Origin: Enteroscipio rubneri
GTDB taxonomy: Bacteria > Actinomycetota > Coriobacteriia > Coriobacteriales > Eggerthellaceae
DNA length: 64,000 nt
Direction: 5' to 3'
Assembly (NCBI RefSeq): GCF_002899715.1
Contig: NZ_PPEK01000001.1
Span: 1 to 64,000, forward strand
The first letter of the stretch is position 1. Each line of letters opens with the position of its first letter. This document shows positions 62,887 through 64,000 of the stretch, piece by piece. The position numbers and the translations under genes were made by a program. The notes beneath the pieces are model-generated. The model was not told the DNA's origin. It saw only the letters and a program-made list of their open reading frames with translations, and made no database searches.

Positions 62887-63798
62887 ATGCCGACGGAGCT
62901 CCTTCTTTCCAACGCCGCGCTTGAGATGGTTTCGTTTCTCATCGTGGGAATCGCCGCAGCGTGGGGCATGGTCAAGCTGCTCTCTGTGCGCCATGCCGGT
63001 CTGTTCGCGGTCGTCTACGCCGGGGTGCCGGCGCTCGTGAACGCGTTTGGGTACGGGATTCTGAGCGGCGAGGTTGGTTTCATCCTCCTTCTACTCTCGT
63101 ATATCGCGCTGCCGGTTGCGCTGTCCGAGGGCGGTCTCGCGCTCAGAATCGTCGTCGCGGTAGCGGCTTTGATCTGCGTCACGGCGACCGAAGCAGTCGA
63201 GTGGGCGCTCTGGGGCGTCGTCCTCGCTGGGCCGGTGCCGGAAGGGTTCGAACAGTATTTCGATACGGTGCGCCGGAACGTGCCCGTGTGGATGGCCGTG
63301 CAGCTCGTGCGCGCCGCCATCGTGCTGCTCCTGCTGCGCGCGCTGCGGGCGGCGGTGCGGCGGTGCGGCTCGTGGGGTTCTGCGGAGGCCTGGCCGTTCG
63401 TCGTGCTGGCGGCAAGCCAGCTGGGGCTTTTTCTCCTGGCCGCCATACCCGGCTGTCTGGTTGATCTCGATGCCTGGTGGTATGGAGCGGTCGTCGTCCT
63501 CGCTCTCGCATGCGTGGCGGTCGACGCGATCGTACTCGTCCTTCTGGGCCATCAGGAGCGGGCACTCGTCGAGGGACGTCGGGCCGCATTGCTGCAGAAG
63601 CGGCTCGATGAGCAGCGCGCCTGCTACGCTGCGACCATGGATGAGCTGGAGAAGATCGCGTGCATCCGTCACGACGCGCGCAATCAGCTGCAGACCATCG
63701 AGGAGCTGACGGAGCGGGGCGAATTCGGGCGGGCGCGCATGCTCGCGGCGGATCTGCGCGCGGCGTGCGAGTCGGGGGAAGGGGAGGCGCGGCGATGA
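62887..63798 (+). CDS. HPK10/AgrC-like membrane sensor without ATPase domain
   Basis: 303 residues. Six to seven membrane segments (about 10-230) resemble the sensor half of AgrC-type kinases. A coiled coil leads to His262 in IRHDARNQL, the HPK10 phospho-acceptor box. The protein stops 41 residues later, before the GHKL ATPase domain that normally follows. GGGAGG precedes the ATG. The stop overlaps the next gene's start by four bases (ATGA), which suggests a true gene boundary rather than an obvious frameshift. It may form a complex with the next protein, which could bring the ATPase. Confidence 0.8.
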   Translation: MPTELLLSNAALEMVSFLIVGIAAAWGMVKLLSVRHAGLFAVVYAGVPALVNAFGYGILSGEVGFILLLLSYIALPVALSEGGLALRIVVAVAALICVTATEAVEWALWGVVLAGPVPEGFEQYFDTVRRNVPVWMAVQLVRAAIVLLLLRALRAAVRRCGSWGSAEAWPFVVLAASQLGLFLLAAIPGCLVDLDAWWYGAVVVLALACVAVDAIVLVLLGHQERALVEGRRAALLQKRLDEQRACYAATMDELEKIACIRHDARNQLQTIEELTERGEFGRARMLAADLRAACESGEGEARR

Positions 63799-64000
63799 GC
63801 GCGGTCTTCATGGCGCTTCCGCTTGCGGCGCTGGCGGGCGTGTTTGTATTCTACGCGCTTCGTCCGGGGCTGCCGTCGGCGGAAAGCCGCGTTGCCGCGA
63901 TCCTGATTCCGGCGAGCCAACTGGCCATCGTGGCGTTTCTGGCCGCGGCGGTCCTGTTCTACAGCCTTCCCGTGCCCCTCGCGGCCGCTGTTGCCTGTGC
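63795..64000 (+). CDS. Membrane protein, probable second sensor kinase, cut by window edge
   Basis: 68 codons are visible. They encode two hydrophobic segments (about 3-20 and 33-55) joined by a short polar loop. Translation is coupled to the preceding gene by an ATGA overlap. From position in a LytTR regulator unit I expect a second HPK10-type kinase carrying the ATPase domain, but nothing in the visible part proves it. Confidence 0.6.
   Translation, partial: MSAVFMALPLAALAGVFVFYALRPGLPSAESRVAAILIPASQLAIVAFLAAAVLFYSLPVPLAAAVAC

Noticed and set aside
62887-63798. Frameshift as the cause of the missing ATPase domain
   Set aside because: Continuing in any frame past the stop gives new membrane helices, not a GHKL domain, and the ATGA overlap is a normal gene junction. 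It cannot be fully excluded without sequence beyond 64000.
1-64000. tRNA genes, rRNA genes, CRISPR arrays, complete insertion sequences
   Set aside because: Looked for T-loop motifs, regularly spaced repeats and transposase motifs by eye and found none. A tRNAscan or CRISPR finder run would confirm.

Overview
The window reads as chromosomal DNA from an anaerobic, high-GC member of the Coriobacteriia, most likely Eggerthellaceae (Eggerthella or a close relative). This is an inference from gene content, not a measured identity. The pointers are two Tat-exported FAD-dependent reductases of the fumarate-reductase-flavoprotein type, each beside a LuxR regulator with an MFS-like membrane half; a folate one-carbon block with formate-THF ligase; a TsaB-RimI-TsaD fusion; and very GC-rich third codon positions. 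I see no tRNA, rRNA, CRISPR array, complete insertion sequence or prophage. Coding density is high and most of it looks like stable core chromosome.

Layout. 1-1428: start of a secreted Ig-like repeat surface protein running off the left edge. 1869-8110: LuxR regulator, Tat flavoprotein reductase and a large hybrid sensor kinase. 8319-11727: vitamin B6 synthesis (pdxS, pdxT) divergent from its MocR-type regulator. 11845-18205: ferritin, a ZIP metal transporter, small membrane proteins, an iron alcohol dehydrogenase, a decayed XRE antitoxin and a dimethylargininase. 18206-30651: housekeeping genes (rlmD, a c-di-GMP enzyme, cysK, tilS, maf, hpt, ftsH, a folP-folK fusion, birA). 30805-35170: MATE exporter, bioY, fabH with a FabT-like operator, and a C26 glutamine hydrolase. 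35657-39524: second reductase/LuxR pair, divergent around a perfect 17-bp palindrome. 39721-41447: two-component pair. 41573-48946: coaX; fhs, fchA and folD; tsaE and the tsaB-rimI-tsaD fusion. 49360-57634: complete kdpFABCDE potassium system. 57723-61850: LysR regulator, Gfo/Idh oxidoreductase, shikimate/quinate dehydrogenase and menaquinone methyltransferase. 62155-64000: LytTR response regulator and two membrane kinase-type genes, the last cut by the window edge.

How the parts fit. The exported reductases probably accept electrons from the menaquinone pool (menG is here) and reduce external organic acceptors, each switched on by its own membrane LuxR sensor; I see no cytochrome partner in the window. 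fhs, fchA and folD convert formate and THF to methylene-THF. The FolD lacks two cyclohydrolase residues, so FchA probably carries that step. bioY and birA handle biotin uptake and attachment. tsaE plus the fusion supply most of the t6A tRNA-modification machinery.

The observations most worth a second look are the LuxR/reductase operator with its well-placed promoter, the FolD active-site loss paired with FchA, the TsaB-RimI-TsaD fusion, a kinase-like protein without an ATPase domain, a G9 tract acting as Shine-Dalgarno, and the FabT-like site at fabH.
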